Positions 1-8,970 of a stretch of DNA of 64,000 nucleotides are shown piece by piece. Numbering within the stretch: position 1 is the stretch's first letter; each line of letters opens with the position of its first letter. The notes beneath the pieces were generated by a model. It ran no database searches. It saw only the letters and a program-made list of their open reading frames with translations, and was not told where the DNA came from. A program made the translations under genes and the position numbers. The stretch spans positions 45,649 to 109,648 of the forward strand of contig JAPOSR010000039.1 in assembly GCA_026709625.1 (NCBI GenBank), given 5' to 3'. The stretch comes from Chloroflexota bacterium (GTDB lineage: Bacteria; Chloroflexota; Anaerolineae; Aggregatilineales; Phototrophicaceae).

Positions 1-30
1 CCACCCTTCCAGCAGCGTCTCTGCCGACAT
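1..30 (-). CDS. Start of an unidentified gene downstream of mazG (partial, runs off the window)
   Basis: Ten codons are visible, beginning MSAETLLEGW. The ATG overlaps the TGA stop of mazG in an ATGA arrangement. A GGAGAA Shine-Dalgarno stretch lies a few bases upstream, inside the end of mazG, so the start looks genuine and translationally coupled to mazG. Nothing can be said about function from ten residues. Confidence 0.5.
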   Translation of the reverse strand, partial: MSAETLLEGW

Positions 31-1499
31 CACTTCTCCAACTGTTTGGCTTGCTGCCACCAGGCTTCCAACTGAGCGAGCGACATGTCCGAAAGCGCTA
101 GTCCCCGCGCCAAAGCCTGCTCTTCCACATAGCGAAAACGCTGGTAGAACTTGGCGTTGATTGAGCGCATCAGGCTTTCGGGGTCATCCACGCCCAGCCA
201 GCGCAGCCAATTCGCCAGCACAAAGATCAAGTCACCGATTTCGAGCGCGCGCGCCGCATCACTTTCAGCAGAAAATATCTCGCCCCATTCTTCATGGGCT
301 TTAGCGATGACGCCTTGAACATCTTCCCAATCGAAACCGACCTTGGCGACGCGAGCCGAATAGCGATACGCCACCAGCAGCGCCGGCGCCATCTTGGGGA
401 TGCCATCAAGGATCGAGCGGCTGCTGCCGGCCAGCGTGGCTTTTTCGGCGCGCTTGATGTCTTCCCAGTTGCGCGCGACCTTGTCGCTGTCGCCCGCGAC
501 CTCGACATCGGCGTAGATATGCGGGTGGCGGCGAATCAGCTTTTGATTCAGCTGACGCAGCACATCAGCCATCTGGAATTCGCCTTCGTCAACCGCAATC
601 TGCGTGTGCAGCGCGATTTGCAGCAGCAGGTCGCCCATTTCTTCGCATAGCGCGGCGGGATCGGATGTGTCTAGCGCCTCCAGCATTTCATAGGCTTCTT
701 CGATCAAAAAAGGGCGCAGCGACTGGTGAGTCTGCTTGCGGTCCCAAGGGCAGCCAGCGGGCGAGCGCAACTGAGCGATGATATTTTGCAAAGATTGAAA
801 ACTGCTGAGCGCGTCCAACTGTGGCAAAAAGAGAGCGGTCATAACGCCTATATGCGGGCTGCGGTCAATTTCGTACAAGGGCAGCGCCTCCACCAGCGCC
901 GCGTCGGTGCCGGCAGCGTGCAAGAGCTTGACCGGGAAAGTATCTGGATACTGGTTCATCAAGGTCAGTTTAAGATCGGAAGCGACGCCACGGCTGTAGA
1001 CTTGCGCCAGCAGCGCCGGCAAGGCCGGGTTGGTGAGCGGGTGATATGCCGCGGCGATTTCCAGCGCATCCAAGATCTGCAAGCCATCCAGCGCGTCGAT
1101 CTGCAACTGCGCCAGACAAGGCTCGATAAAGCTCAGCCCGTGTATGATTTCGACTGGCAGATTCGCTTGCGCAGCGAGTGGCAGCAGGCGTGTGACGGTC
1201 GCTTCGCCAACCAACGGGTCGCCAGGCACAGCATAGACGGGCGATTCGCCGCGCCGCGCCGCATCCAGCAGCCGCGCTGTGATCTGGGCATAGACATCAT
1301 CAAAGCGGCTGTGGGCTTCGTAAATATCGTCAAAGCTGATGTATTGCTCGGTGGTTGGCAGTTCGGCAACTGCGGGATGCCGATTCGTGCGCAGGTAGAG
1401 CGCGTCGGCGTCTTGCAAGGCACGCCAAGCACGGCGAGTCAGGTGCTCAGCAGAGCCTGGCCCCAAACCGACAATCGTTATTTTTGCGCGGCTGGAGAT
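30..1499 (-). CDS. mazG: YabN-type fusion: tetrapyrrole methylase-like domain plus MazG nucleoside triphosphate pyrophosphohydrolase
   Basis: The N-terminal ~220 residues look like a SAM-dependent tetrapyrrole (corrin/porphyrin) methylase fold, with the glycine-rich first strand VGLGPGS and a later YAVPGDPLVGEATV loop. The C-terminal ~250 residues are MazG, which hydrolyses (d)NTPs to NMP and pyrophosphate: PWDRKQTHQSL is followed by the metal-binding EEAYE and EEMGDLL motifs. The first conventional start codon (TTG, 1464-1466) would cut into the first beta strand (ITIVGLGPGS). In-frame sequence continues upstream without ATG, GTG or TTG. An ATC at 1497-1499 sits 7 nt after AAGGA (1507-1511) and is the best-placed start, so I used it. 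The gene is last in the rpmJ-rpsI run, 65 nt after rpsI. Confidence 0.85.
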   Translation of the reverse strand: MSSRAKITIVGLGPGSAEHLTRRAWRALQDADALYLRTNRHPAVAELPTTEQYISFDDIYEAHSRFDDVYAQITARLLDAARRGESPVYAVPGDPLVGEATVTRLLPLAAQANLPVEIIHGLSFIEPCLAQLQIDALDGLQILDALEIAAAYHPLTNPALPALLAQVYSRGVASDLKLTLMNQYPDTFPVKLLHAAGTDAALVEALPLYEIDRSPHIGVMTALFLPQLDALSSFQSLQNIIAQLRSPAGCPWDRKQTHQSLRPFLIEEAYEMLEALDTSDPAALCEEMGDLLLQIALHTQIAVDEGEFQMADVLRQLNQKLIRRHPHIYADVEVAGDSDKVARNWEDIKRAEKATLAGSSRSILDGIPKMAPALLVAYRYSARVAKVGFDWEDVQGVIAKAHEEWGEIFSAESDAARALEIGDLIFVLANWLRWLGVDDPESLMRSINAKFYQRFRYVEEQALARGLALSDMSLAQLEAWWQQAKQLEK

Positions 1500-1564
1500 G
1501 ACGCAGTCCTTTTTCTCGCCGATGAATCGAGCGTCTGCGCAGGGCGTCTGGCTGCGCTGGCGAG

Positions 1565-1960
1565 CTAGCGCTTGGTATAAGTAGGCGCTTTGCGGGCGCG
1601 CTTCAAGCCAGGCTTTTTGCGCTCTTTGACGCGGGCATCGCGCGAAAGAAAGCCCTCGCGCTTCAAGGCGCCGCGCAGGTCAGGGTCGATCTTTTCCAGC
1701 GCGCGCGCCACGCCCAGCAAGATAGCATCTCGCTGCCCGGTGATGCCGCCGCCACTGACATGCACGGTGACATCATAGCTGCGCTCTTGTCCAATATGCG
1801 TCAGAGGTGCCAGGCAGACCAGCATATCGCCAAAGCGAGGCAAGTAATCCTCGCCTGCCTTGCCATTGATGATAAAACGGCCGGTGCCGCCCGGAAAGAG
1901 CCGCACGCGCGCCGATGCCGATTTGCGCCGCCCGATGCCTTCGTAGTATTGTGCTGACAT
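1565..1960 (-). CDS. rpsI: 30S ribosomal protein S9
   Basis: 131 residues, normal length for S9. The N-terminus YYEGIGRRKSASARV and the C-terminal basic tail ending TYTKR are diagnostic; the final Lys-Arg reaches towards the P-site tRNA anticodon stem in known ribosomes. It follows rplM by 22 nt, the usual rplM-rpsI pair. The central VHVSGGGITGQRDAI segment is the conserved S9 core. Confidence 0.98.
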   Translation of the reverse strand: MSAQYYEGIGRRKSASARVRLFPGGTGRFIINGKAGEDYLPRFGDMLVCLAPLTHIGQERSYDVTVHVSGGGITGQRDAILLGVARALEKIDPDLRGALKREGFLSRDARVKERKKPGLKRARKAPTYTKR

Positions 1961-1982
1961 GATGGTCTCCTTGCCGGCTCGC

Positions 1983-2426
1983 CTAGAGCTCGAGCATTTG
2001 CGGCTGCTGAGCCTGGTGCGGATGGTCAGCGCCGGCGTATATCTTGAGTTTGCGGTACATCTGCCTGCCCAGAGGCCCCTTGGGCAGCATGCCTTTGATA
2101 GCGAATTGCAGCGCGCGGGTGGGAAAGCGGCTCATCAGCTCGCGCAAGGTCATTTGTTTCAAACCGCCAGGATAGCCAGAATGACGATAATAGATCTTCT
2201 GATCGAGACGTTTGCCAGTGACATGGATTTTGTCGGCATTGACGATGATGACATAATCGCCCGTATCCAAATGCGGGGTGAAATAGGGTTTATGCTTGCC
2301 GCGCAAGATGGGCGCGACCTTGGATGCGAGGCGGCCGAGCGTCATGCCGCGGGCGTCAATCACGAACCAGCGGCGCTCAATATCAGCCGGTTTTGTCGCG
2401 TGTGTCTTTTGAATTGCTTGCTTCAT
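1983..2426 (-). CDS. rplM: 50S ribosomal protein L13
   Basis: 147 residues. Recognised by [18 protein letters not shown], the [20 protein letters not shown] core and [19 protein letters not shown]. Two consecutive ATGs occur (2427-2429 and 2424-2426). GGAGG upstream has the better 7-nt spacing to the second, which I chose. The start and its ribosome binding site lie within the 3' end of truA (overlap about 44 nt), so translation is probably coupled. Confidence 0.97.
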   Translation of the reverse strand: MKQAIQKTHATKPADIERRWFVIDARGMTLGRLASKVAPILRGKHKPYFTPHLDTGDYVIIVNADKIHVTGKRLDQKIYYRHSGYPGGLKQMTLRELMSRFPTRALQFAIKGMLPKGPLGRQMYRKLKIYAGADHPHQAQQPQMLEL

Positions 2427-3249
2427 CATTGTTCCTCCAGCGATGCGCCGACTCTGCTTTTGCGCTCTCGCCCCTTGCTGTTTCCCAAATACCAGGCGGA
2501 TAACCCACCGCTTCCAGTGTCAAACCCTGTGGCGGAGCCAAGCGCTTGGCTCGCTGTAGGTCGCGGCTGTTCAAGATGGCTGCGAACTCCTTCACTGTCA
2601 GCCTGCCTCTGCCCACCATCACCAGCGTCCCGACCAAACGGCGCACCATGTGATACAAGAAAGCGGTGCCGCGGATGCGATATGTCCAGATTTCGCCATC
2701 TTCCTCTGCCACTTTGCTCCAGCGCGACATATAAACGTTGCGAATCGTGTTGATGCTGCCAGCCTGCGGCGGCCTGCCAAAAGTGGCAAAGTCGCGCTCG
2801 CCCAGGCAGTGTTCCGCCGCCGCTTGCATCCTCGCCATGTCCAGTTCCACCCCAGCCAACTGCCATTCGTAGCGCGCCGTCAAGGGGCTGCGAGCCCCAG
2901 CCGTTCTGATTCGGTAGGCATATTGCCGCCAGAGCGCATCGTAGCGCGGGTGAAAATCCGGGGCGCTCCAACAGCTTTGCAAGGCGATGTCCAGTGGCAG
3001 CTGCGAATTCATCGCTCGCTGCAAATCAGACTCGCTGTGCCGCCAAGCCATATCAAAGGCGATGACTTGCCCGGCCGCATGCACGCCTGCATCCGTTCGC
3101 CCCGCCGCCACAATCGTCACATCCCGTCCACATAACCTGCTCAGCGCCGTCTCGACCGCTGCCTGGATGCTTGGCGCTGGCGCGGGCTGTCGCTGGAAGC
3201 CTTGGTAGGCTGTGCCGTCATAGGCAAGCAGCGCCCCGTAACGGGTCAT
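2383..3249 (-). CDS. truA: tRNA pseudouridine(38-40) synthase TruA
   Basis: Isomerises uridines 38-40 of the tRNA anticodon stem-loop. The catalytic aspartate is in [11 protein letters not shown], and the [10 protein letters not shown] and [16 protein letters not shown] motifs are typical of TruA. I took the ATG at 3247-3249 ([12 protein letters not shown]). A TTG at 3265-3267 overlapping the rplQ stop would add six residues. The C-terminal tail is hydrophilic and overlaps the start of rplM. The order rplQ-truA-rplM-rpsI is widespread. Confidence 0.95.
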   Translation of the reverse strand: MTRYGALLAYDGTAYQGFQRQPAPAPSIQAAVETALSRLCGRDVTIVAAGRTDAGVHAAGQVIAFDMAWRHSESDLQRAMNSQLPLDIALQSCWSAPDFHPRYDALWRQYAYRIRTAGARSPLTARYEWQLAGVELDMARMQAAAEHCLGERDFATFGRPPQAGSINTIRNVYMSRWSKVAEEDGEIWTYRIRGTAFLYHMVRRLVGTLVMVGRGRLTVKEFAAILNSRDLQRAKRLAPPQGLTLEAVGYPPGIWETARGESAKAESAHRWRNNDEASNSKDTRDKTG

Positions 3250-3263
3250 CAATTGTCGATAGC

Positions 3264-3671
3264 TCAATCCTCGTCTGCGTAATCAACCAGCTCAATCAAA
3301 GCCATTTCGGCATTATCTCCTTTGCGCGGACCCAGCTTCAATATGCGCGTGTAGCCGCCGGGACGATCGGCATACAAAGGCGCGAGCTCGTCAAACACCT
3401 TGCCGACCAGCACGCGGTCATTGTTCAGCCGGCGAGCCACCTGGCGGCGCGCATGCACGGCGATCAGGTCATCGCCACGCGCTTCTGCCCGCGCCAGTCC
3501 GCGTTTGGCAATGGTGATCAGCCGCTCGGCGTGGCCCTGCACAAACTTGGCTTTGTGAAAGGTCGTGCGGATGCGTCCGCGCTTGAGCAGCGCAGTAGCC
3601 AGGTTCATGCGCAGCGCCTTGCGGTGACTGCTGCTGCGATTAAGTTTTTTGCCGTGATGTCGGTGTCGCAT
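3264..3671 (-). CDS. rplQ: 50S ribosomal protein L17
   Basis: 135 residues with the [20 protein letters not shown] start that identifies L17, and the [23 protein letters not shown]-terminus. L17 sits by the peptide exit tunnel. It follows rpoA by 20 nt, as in most alpha operons. Confidence 0.98.
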   Translation of the reverse strand: MRHRHHGKKLNRSSSHRKALRMNLATALLKRGRIRTTFHKAKFVQGHAERLITIAKRGLARAEARGDDLIAVHARRQVARRLNNDRVLVGKVFDELAPLYADRPGGYTRILKLGPRKGDNAEMALIELVDYADED

Positions 3672-3691
3672 GTCCGCGCCTCGCTAGTCGC

Positions 3692-4714
3692 TTATTCTGC
3701 CCGATCGAGGGGCCAATAGTTCTTTTCCGCCAGCTTCTCGGTCAGCTCGTCCAGCGACTTTTCGCCAAAATTGCGGATAGCGAGCATGGCGTCTGGTCCG
3801 CGATGCAGCAGATCCAGCACATCGCCCACCGAAGTCACGCCAGTGCGCTTGAGCGAATTAAAAACGCGCACGCTCAAATCCAGCTCCTCAATCGGCTTGT
3901 CATACAGTGGCGGGTAGGTCGGTTCGTCGTCGATTGGCGCGGGCAGCTCAATGGCTTGGAACCATTCTTCGTCGACGCCAGCGACGACCTTGAGATGGTG
4001 CATCATAATCTGCGCCGCTTGCGCCAACGCTTCCTGCGGGCGGATGGTGCCGTCAGTCCAAAGCTCAAGCACCAGGCGGTCGTAGTTGGTGCGCTGGCCG
4101 ACGCGAGCGCGCTCGACCTCGAAGTTGACACGCTTGATCGGGCTGAAGATGGCATCGACAGGCAGCTCGCCGATTGGCAATCGTCCCCGGTCCTCAGCTG
4201 GGCTGAAGCCGCGCCCGCTGCCCACCTCAAATTCCATTTCAATGTGGGCATCGCGGTCATCGACCGTGAACAAATAGAGGCTGGGGTTTTCGATCTGCAC
4301 TTCGGGCGGCGCAGCGATGTCGCCAGCTGTGACAGTGCCTTCCGCGCCACGGTGTTCCAGCCGCATGCGCGAGCTTTCAACGCCGTGCAGCACCAGCCGC
4401 AGCTGCTTGAGCTGCAAGATGAGCTGCGTCATATCTTCCCGCACGCCGGGTATCTTGGAAAATTCGTGATTCACATCGGATACGCGCACACTGGTTATCG
4501 ATGCGCCGGGCAACGACGACAGCAAAACACGCCGCAAGCCATTGCCGAGCGTCAAGCCATAGCCGCTTTCCAAAGGCCCGATGACAAAACGCCCATAGTC
4601 GCGCGTGGGGTGTTCACACTCGATTCGGTGTGGCAGCACCATGTTGGCGGTTACAGAGCTGACCTCAGCGACCGCCGCCGGCCCAAAATCTGACGAAGTT
4701 GCAGGAAACACCAT
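3692..4714 (-). CDS. rpoA: DNA-directed RNA polymerase subunit alpha
   Basis: 340 residues. The N-terminal dimerisation and assembly domain carries FVIGPLESGYGLTLGNGLRRVLLSSLPG. A linker near residues 250-265 leads to the C-terminal DNA- and activator-binding domain (LDLSVRVFNSLKRTGVTSVGDVLDLL, then AIRNFGEKSLDELTEKL). An N-terminal extension of about 20 residues precedes the usual core. The order is rpsK-rpoA-rplQ; rpsD, which usually separates rpsK from rpoA, is not here. Confidence 0.98.
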   Translation of the reverse strand: MVFPATSSDFGPAAVAEVSSVTANMVLPHRIECEHPTRDYGRFVIGPLESGYGLTLGNGLRRVLLSSLPGASITSVRVSDVNHEFSKIPGVREDMTQLILQLKQLRLVLHGVESSRMRLEHRGAEGTVTAGDIAAPPEVQIENPSLYLFTVDDRDAHIEMEFEVGSGRGFSPAEDRGRLPIGELPVDAIFSPIKRVNFEVERARVGQRTNYDRLVLELWTDGTIRPQEALAQAAQIMMHHLKVVAGVDEEWFQAIELPAPIDDEPTYPPLYDKPIEELDLSVRVFNSLKRTGVTSVGDVLDLLHRGPDAMLAIRNFGEKSLDELTEKLAEKNYWPLDRAE

Positions 4715-4735
4715 AGAGTCGTTAAGTCCTTTCGG

Positions 4736-5134
4736 CTAGACGCGCCGCCGTTTGGGCGGCCGCACGCCATTGTGCGGCACGGGAGTCACATCGCTGATCG
4801 AGCGGACCTTCAAGCCACTCTGCTGGATGGAACGAATGGCTGCTTCGCGGCCTGGACCAGGCCCCTTGACAAAGATATCAACCTCTTTCATGCCGTGCTG
4901 CTGCGAGTTGGCAGCGGCTGTTTCGGCAGCCATGCGTGCCGCATACGGTGTATTCTTGCGGCTGCCAGTGAAACCGGATGTGCCAGCGCTCGCCCAGGTG
5001 ATGACATTCCCGGACTGGTCGGTCATGGAAATGATGGTGTTGTTGAAGGTCGCATAGATGTGCGCCTGCCCATACGGGATATTTTTGTAGACCCGCCGGC
5101 CAGCGCTGCGGCCAGCTCTTCTTGCTCTTGCCAT
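4736..5134 (-). CDS. rpsK: 30S ribosomal protein S11
   Basis: 132 residues. Contains [27 protein letters not shown] and the C-terminal [18 protein letters not shown], both highly conserved in S11, which lines the platform near the mRNA exit. It lies 122 nt after rpsM; that gap holds no gene I can see. Confidence 0.98.
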   Translation of the reverse strand: MARARRAGRSAGRRVYKNIPYGQAHIYATFNNTIISMTDQSGNVITWASAGTSGFTGSRKNTPYAARMAAETAAANSQQHGMKEVDIFVKGPGPGREAAIRSIQQSGLKVRSISDVTPVPHNGVRPPKRRRV

Positions 5135-5256
5135 GCGGCTGCTCCAAATTGCCTAATCGTTACTCGTCCGGTTCGTCTTTCAACGTGTCAAAGTGAATAT
5201 TGCGCAAAAGGCGCGCAAATGATCAGCGCCCACCGCCTGATGCGCTCGGCGAATCG

Positions 5257-5643
5257 CTACTTTTTTGTCGCTCCGCGCCGCCGTCCGCGCCCTGCGACTG
5301 TTTGCTTTTTGCCGCGCCGCGTCCGTCCATTGGTGCGCGTCCGCTGGCCCCGCGCGGGCAGCCGCCGCCGATGCCGCAAGCCGCGATACGAGTTTATCTC
5401 CATCAAGCGTTTGATATTAAGCTGGGTCTGCCGGCGCAGGTCGCCTTCGGTCGTCAAGCTGACGATCAATTCACGCAGACGCTGCACTTCGCTTTCACTG
5501 AGATCGCGCACACGCGTACTGTGATTGATGCCCGCGCTGTCCAAGAGGCGCTGGCTTGTCGACCGGCCAATACCATAGATATAGGTCAAACCAATGACGA
5601 CTCGCTTGTCACGTGGCAAGTCTACTCCTTCAATTCTCGCCAT
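5257..5643 (-). CDS. rpsM: 30S ribosomal protein S13
   Basis: 128 residues. Begins [26 protein letters not shown] and carries the [21 protein letters not shown] segment typical of S13, which contacts the P-site tRNA and forms intersubunit bridges. The C-terminal basic tail runs to KK. It follows rpmJ by 32 nt. Confidence 0.98.
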   Translation of the reverse strand: MARIEGVDLPRDKRVVIGLTYIYGIGRSTSQRLLDSAGINHSTRVRDLSESEVQRLRELIVSLTTEGDLRRQTQLNIKRLMEINSYRGLRHRRRLPARGQRTRTNGRTRRGKKQTVAGRGRRRGATKK

Positions 5644-5675
5644 GGATCTGTCTCCTGGTTAGCTTTGGGCTAGCT

Positions 5676-5789
5676 CTAGCCCTGCCTTTGCTTGTGCTTG
5701 GGATTTTCACAGATGATCATGATGCGGCCCTTGCGCTTGATGACACGGCATTTCGGACAGCGCCGCGTGACACTAGCTGATACTTTCAT
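5676..5789 (-). CDS. rpmJ: 50S ribosomal protein L36 (zinc-binding form)
   Basis: 37 residues starting [21 protein letters not shown]. The CPKC pair plus a later Cys and His ([12 protein letters not shown]) make the zinc ribbon of the classical L36. The ATG at 5787-5789 is used rather than an upstream alternative because L36 has a fixed length. It is the first gene after the promoter at 5868-5896. Confidence 0.97.
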   Translation of the reverse strand: MKVSASVTRRCPKCRVIKRKGRIMIICENPKHKQRQG

Positions 5790-5867
5790 TGGCTGTTCCT
5801 CAGTATTCGACCTTGCACGCGCTGGCGCAAAACTCCCCGCCATCTGGCACGCTGACAACGAAAGAGC

Positions 5868-5896
5868 ACTATAGCATGGGTCCGCGCGCAGGTAAA
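5868..5896 (-). promoter_or_regulatory. Predicted sigma70-type promoter for rpmJ-rpsM-rpsK-rpoA-rplQ-truA-rplM-rpsI
   Basis: Read on the minus strand: TTTACC, 17 nt, TATAGT, then about 70 nt of leader before rpmJ. It lies in the 134-nt gap after the hydrolase gene and would give the alpha-operon half independent transcription. Sequence match only. Confidence 0.5.
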
Positions 5897-5923
5897 GGAT
5901 AACTTTTGTTCATAACAGAATCG

Positions 5924-7414
5924 TCATCGGTGATGAAAATCGGGCGGCCGCAGCGCTGCGAGGCAGTCGGCAGCCGGCTCCACAGTCGGCTGGCGCAAAA
6001 AAGCCTGCGCAAGAGAAGCGGCGCAATCGCTATTGCTCAGCGCGCCATGTCCCGCGGCCGGCAAGACAAAATGCCAACTGGCGCTCAGGTATTGCGCGGC
6101 TGCATCAGCCCAGGCGGGCGGCGTTATCGGGTCGTAAGCGCCAGAAAGCAGCAAGGTCGGGATTTCGCTGAGGATCGGCCGCTTCGCATTGGCAGCGGCT
6201 GCGGGCACATCCCAAACACGGCAATCATCAACGATCTGCATAGCGGCTTTGGTCAGCGCAGCATCGATGCGCGGCGGCAGCTGCTCGCCAGTCGCGATCA
6301 AATCGGCTGTGTCTGCGAACGGAGCCGTCTCAGTGCAGATGACGCTGTAGTGCATACCCTCGCTATGTCCATCAATATCATAGGCATAACCGGGCAATAA
6401 CGGTCTAACTGGTTCAGCGCCAGCCAGCGATGCCGGTTGGGGTGGCGCAGCAGGCGCTTGGAAATCGTACTCGCCAGCGGCATGCGCGCTGATCATCGCC
6501 GGCAGCCACGGTATCAGGCTTGTGTCGTAGAGCAATTCGAATACGCTATTGACCCAGGCTTCGCCGTCCATCCAGGTTGCTTCGCCTGTCGGCAAGTGGA
6601 TGACCAGGGCTGGCTCTTGACTCAGCCTATCGATCACGCGGTCAAACCTGTCGCGCAGATCGGGATAAGCGGCGCTGCAGTTTGGGCTGGCGGCGCAATC
6701 GACAAACAGTTGTTCAAAAGCGCGATTGGCATTGGCGGCTTGCTCGGTGAGGCTCTGGGCTTGCCAAGGCACGACGCCATCGAGAATCAATGCGCGCAGC
6801 CGCTGGGGGAAGTCGCGCGCCAAAGTCAGCGCCAGCCGCGTCCCATACGATATGCCATAGATATTGGCGACTGGCAAATCTAGCGCAATCAGCAGATCTT
6901 GCACATCCTGCGCGCTGGCGACGGTGTGATAAGCCGCCAGGTTGATGCCCGCCGCCAGCATGCGCGCCCGGCATGTCGCCAGCGAATCTTCGCTCGTCAT
7001 TTCGTCATTTTCCGCGCAGTTCAACGACGGCTGGGAAAAGCCGGTGCCGCGTTGATCAATCAAAATGAGCTCGTTCCAGGTTCGCAGCGGCGAGCCCAAC
7101 AAATCTCCCAAAGACGCCGATGCCGCGTCGCCGGGGCCGCCCGCCAAATAAATAACTGGCGGGTTGTCTCGCTGAATCTGCGCCGCCAAGCGCAGCACAA
7201 ACAAGCGCAGCCTGGCGCTGTCCTCGCCAGCCGCTCGGTCTTCGAGCACATGCAGGTAGCCGCAACTGAGCAGGTCCACCTCAAGAAAGGCCATCCAGAG
7301 CACGATCTCTGGGCAAGCGCCCACTTCATAGTTGGGCAGTGCGCCTTGAGAAAAAACCGGCGCAGACCTCAACAAGCCAAACAGGCAGGTGAGCAGGCAT
7401 AGCGCGCGAATCAC
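5924..7414 (-). CDS. Secreted alpha/beta hydrolase, proline iminopeptidase/TAP-like family
   Basis: 496 residues with a signal peptide (about 1-23, hydrophobic core CLLTCLFGLL). The family hallmarks are YLAGGPG (oxyanion region, near 90), LIDQRGTGFS, the nucleophile elbow GISYGTRLA (Ser189), a GAYDPITPP acid region near 430 and GHG with the catalytic His. This is the arrangement of exported tripeptidyl aminopeptidase and prolyl aminopeptidase relatives, so an extracytoplasmic peptidase or esterase is likely; the substrate is unknown. The gene overlaps the map stop in an ATGA junction and occupies the place where infA usually stands between map and rpmJ, an unusual insertion in a ribosomal cluster. 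Confidence 0.85.
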   Translation of the reverse strand: MIRALCLLTCLFGLLRSAPVFSQGALPNYEVGACPEIVLWMAFLEVDLLSCGYLHVLEDRAAGEDSARLRLFVLRLAAQIQRDNPPVIYLAGGPGDAASASLGDLLGSPLRTWNELILIDQRGTGFSQPSLNCAENDEMTSEDSLATCRARMLAAGINLAAYHTVASAQDVQDLLIALDLPVANIYGISYGTRLALTLARDFPQRLRALILDGVVPWQAQSLTEQAANANRAFEQLFVDCAASPNCSAAYPDLRDRFDRVIDRLSQEPALVIHLPTGEATWMDGEAWVNSVFELLYDTSLIPWLPAMISAHAAGEYDFQAPAAPPQPASLAGAEPVRPLLPGYAYDIDGHSEGMHYSVICTETAPFADTADLIATGEQLPPRIDAALTKAAMQIVDDCRVWDVPAAAANAKRPILSEIPTLLLSGAYDPITPPAWADAAAQYLSASWHFVLPAAGHGALSNSDCAASLAQAFLRQPTVEPAADCLAALRPPDFHHR

Positions 7415-8232
7415 GGATATGCCGGCGAGGTCAAGATGCGCGGACCCGTTTCGGTGATAGCGATGGTGTGTTCGAAGTGGGCGGTCAGCGAGCCATCTTT
7501 GGTTGCGACTGTCCAGCCATCGTCCAGCTCGATCAGCTCAGGTCGGCCAGCGATCAGCATGGGCTCGATGGCGTAAGTCATGCCGATTTGCAGGTCATGG
7601 TCCTGCCATTGGAACTTGCTTTTGCGGCTGTGCCACCAGTTGGGCACCTGGGGCGCTTCGTGCATGGCGCGCCCAACGCCGTGCCCTGTATATTCCAGCG
7701 CGACGCTGTAGCCCATGCGACCAGCGACTTTGGCAGTGGCTCGGGCGACATCGCTGATGCGCTTGCCGAGCGTGGAAGCCTGGATGGCAGCCGTCAGCGC
7801 TGCCTCGGTGGCTTGCATGAGCCGCCGCGCCGACTGCGAGACTCGTCCGACCGCGTGGGTATACGCCGCATCGCCGATAAAGCCGCGATACTTGCAGGCG
7901 AGATCGATGCCGATGATGTCGCCTTCGCGCAGGATTCGCGATTCAGACGGGATGCCATGCACCAACTCGTGATTGATCGAGGCGGTGATGGTGGCGGGAT
8001 AAGGCGGCCGCTCGCCTTGCACATAACCGAGGAAACTGGGCTCTGCGCCATGGTCGCGCAAGACTGATTCAGCGAGCGTATCGAGGGCTTTGGTGCTGAC
8101 CCCGGGCGCGATAGCCTGCCGCACGGCTTCGTGGGCTATGGCGACAATGCGGCCGGCCTCGCGCATGATTTCGATTTCTTGGGGCGTTTTAAGCACCGGC
8201 GCGGGCTGTTCTTCGCTGGCTTGCGCAAGCAT
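7411..8232 (-). CDS. map: Type I methionine aminopeptidase
   Basis: 273 residues. Removes the initiator Met from nascent proteins. The five metal ligands are visible: Asp in IGIDLACKYRG, Asp in GDAAYTHAVG, His in TGHGVGRAMHEAP, Glu in MTYAIEPML and Glu in HFEHTIAIT. A short (~15-residue) N-terminal extension precedes the fold. The start overlaps the adk stop, and the adk-map pair follows secY in the classical spc order. Confidence 0.96.
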   Translation of the reverse strand: MLAQASEEQPAPVLKTPQEIEIMREAGRIVAIAHEAVRQAIAPGVSTKALDTLAESVLRDHGAEPSFLGYVQGERPPYPATITASINHELVHGIPSESRILREGDIIGIDLACKYRGFIGDAAYTHAVGRVSQSARRLMQATEAALTAAIQASTLGKRISDVARATAKVAGRMGYSVALEYTGHGVGRAMHEAPQVPNWWHSRKSKFQWQDHDLQIGMTYAIEPMLIAGRPELIELDDGWTVATKDGSLTAHFEHTIAITETGPRILTSPAYP

Positions 8233-8933
8233 CAGGCTTGGTCCAGCGCGCGCTCAATATCTGCCCAGACTGCTTCGATGCTTTGGTCGGCGTTGATCTT
8301 GCGCAGCAGGTCTTTGGCGGCGAAATAATCAATCAGCGGCTGTGTCGTCTCCACATAGGTATCAATGCGATGGATGATGGCGTCGGCGCTGGCATCGTCG
8401 GGTCGGCGTCTGAGTGGCGCGTCGCTGTCAGCCTGGGTCGCTTCCAGGCGCGGCGGAAATTGCCCATTTACATCCGCCAGCCAATGAAAATCGACACCGC
8501 CAGTCTTGTAATAACAGTTGTAGCTGCTGCCATCGGCCGCCGTTACCCGCCCAAAGGCGCGCTTGAAGGCGACATACAGGTCCAGCTCCAGCAGCAGCAC
8601 CGCATTGAGGCTCGTGCCTTGCTGTGCCAGGTGCTCTTCCAAAAAAGCGGCTTGCGCCTGATTGCGTGGATAGCCATCCAGGATGAAACCAGCGCGCGTA
8701 TCACGTTGGGCGAGACGGTCGGCGACGATTACATTGGTGGTGGCGTCATCAATAAGAAAGCCTGTCGCCATGATGTTCTGCACATTGCGCGCCAGCGAGT
8801 CGCTGCGTACGCGCATCGCCCGGAACAGGTCGCCAGTCGATACCTGGGGGATGCCATAGCGCGCTTCGATTCGTTTGGCTTGCAAGCCCTTGCCAGCGCC
8901 CTGCACGCCCATCAATATCACATTCAAGCTCAT
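8232..8933 (-). CDS. adk: Adenylate kinase, divergent
   Basis: 233 residues from ATG 8931-8933; GGAGG lies 9 nt upstream, and a GTG-less longer reading from 8951 is less likely. Interconverts ATP+AMP and 2 ADP. The P-loop reads GVQGAGKG followed by LQA where most Adk have TQA. The NMP-binding region STGDLFRA, the DGYPRNQAQA segment and RRRPDD are present. The LID (GRVTAADGSSYNCYY onwards) has no four-cysteine zinc site and is longer than usual. The gene starts just after an intrinsic terminator that separates it from secY. Confidence 0.88.
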   Translation of the reverse strand: MSLNVILMGVQGAGKGLQAKRIEARYGIPQVSTGDLFRAMRVRSDSLARNVQNIMATGFLIDDATTNVIVADRLAQRDTRAGFILDGYPRNQAQAAFLEEHLAQQGTSLNAVLLLELDLYVAFKRAFGRVTAADGSSYNCYYKTGGVDFHWLADVNGQFPPRLEATQADSDAPLRRRPDDASADAIIHRIDTYVETTQPLIDYFAAKDLLRKINADQSIEAVWADIERALDQA

Positions 8934-8970
8934 GATGACTAACCTCCACATTCATCCGCGAGATGCGGAC

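Noticed and set aside
726..1568. Plus-strand ORF of 280 codons opposite mazG
   Set aside because: Antisense shadow of a conserved gene in GC-rich sequence; no recognisable motif and no ribosome binding site.
5135..5256. Hidden rpsD fragment between rpsM and rpsK
   Set aside because: Only 122 nt, with no frame that resembles S4.
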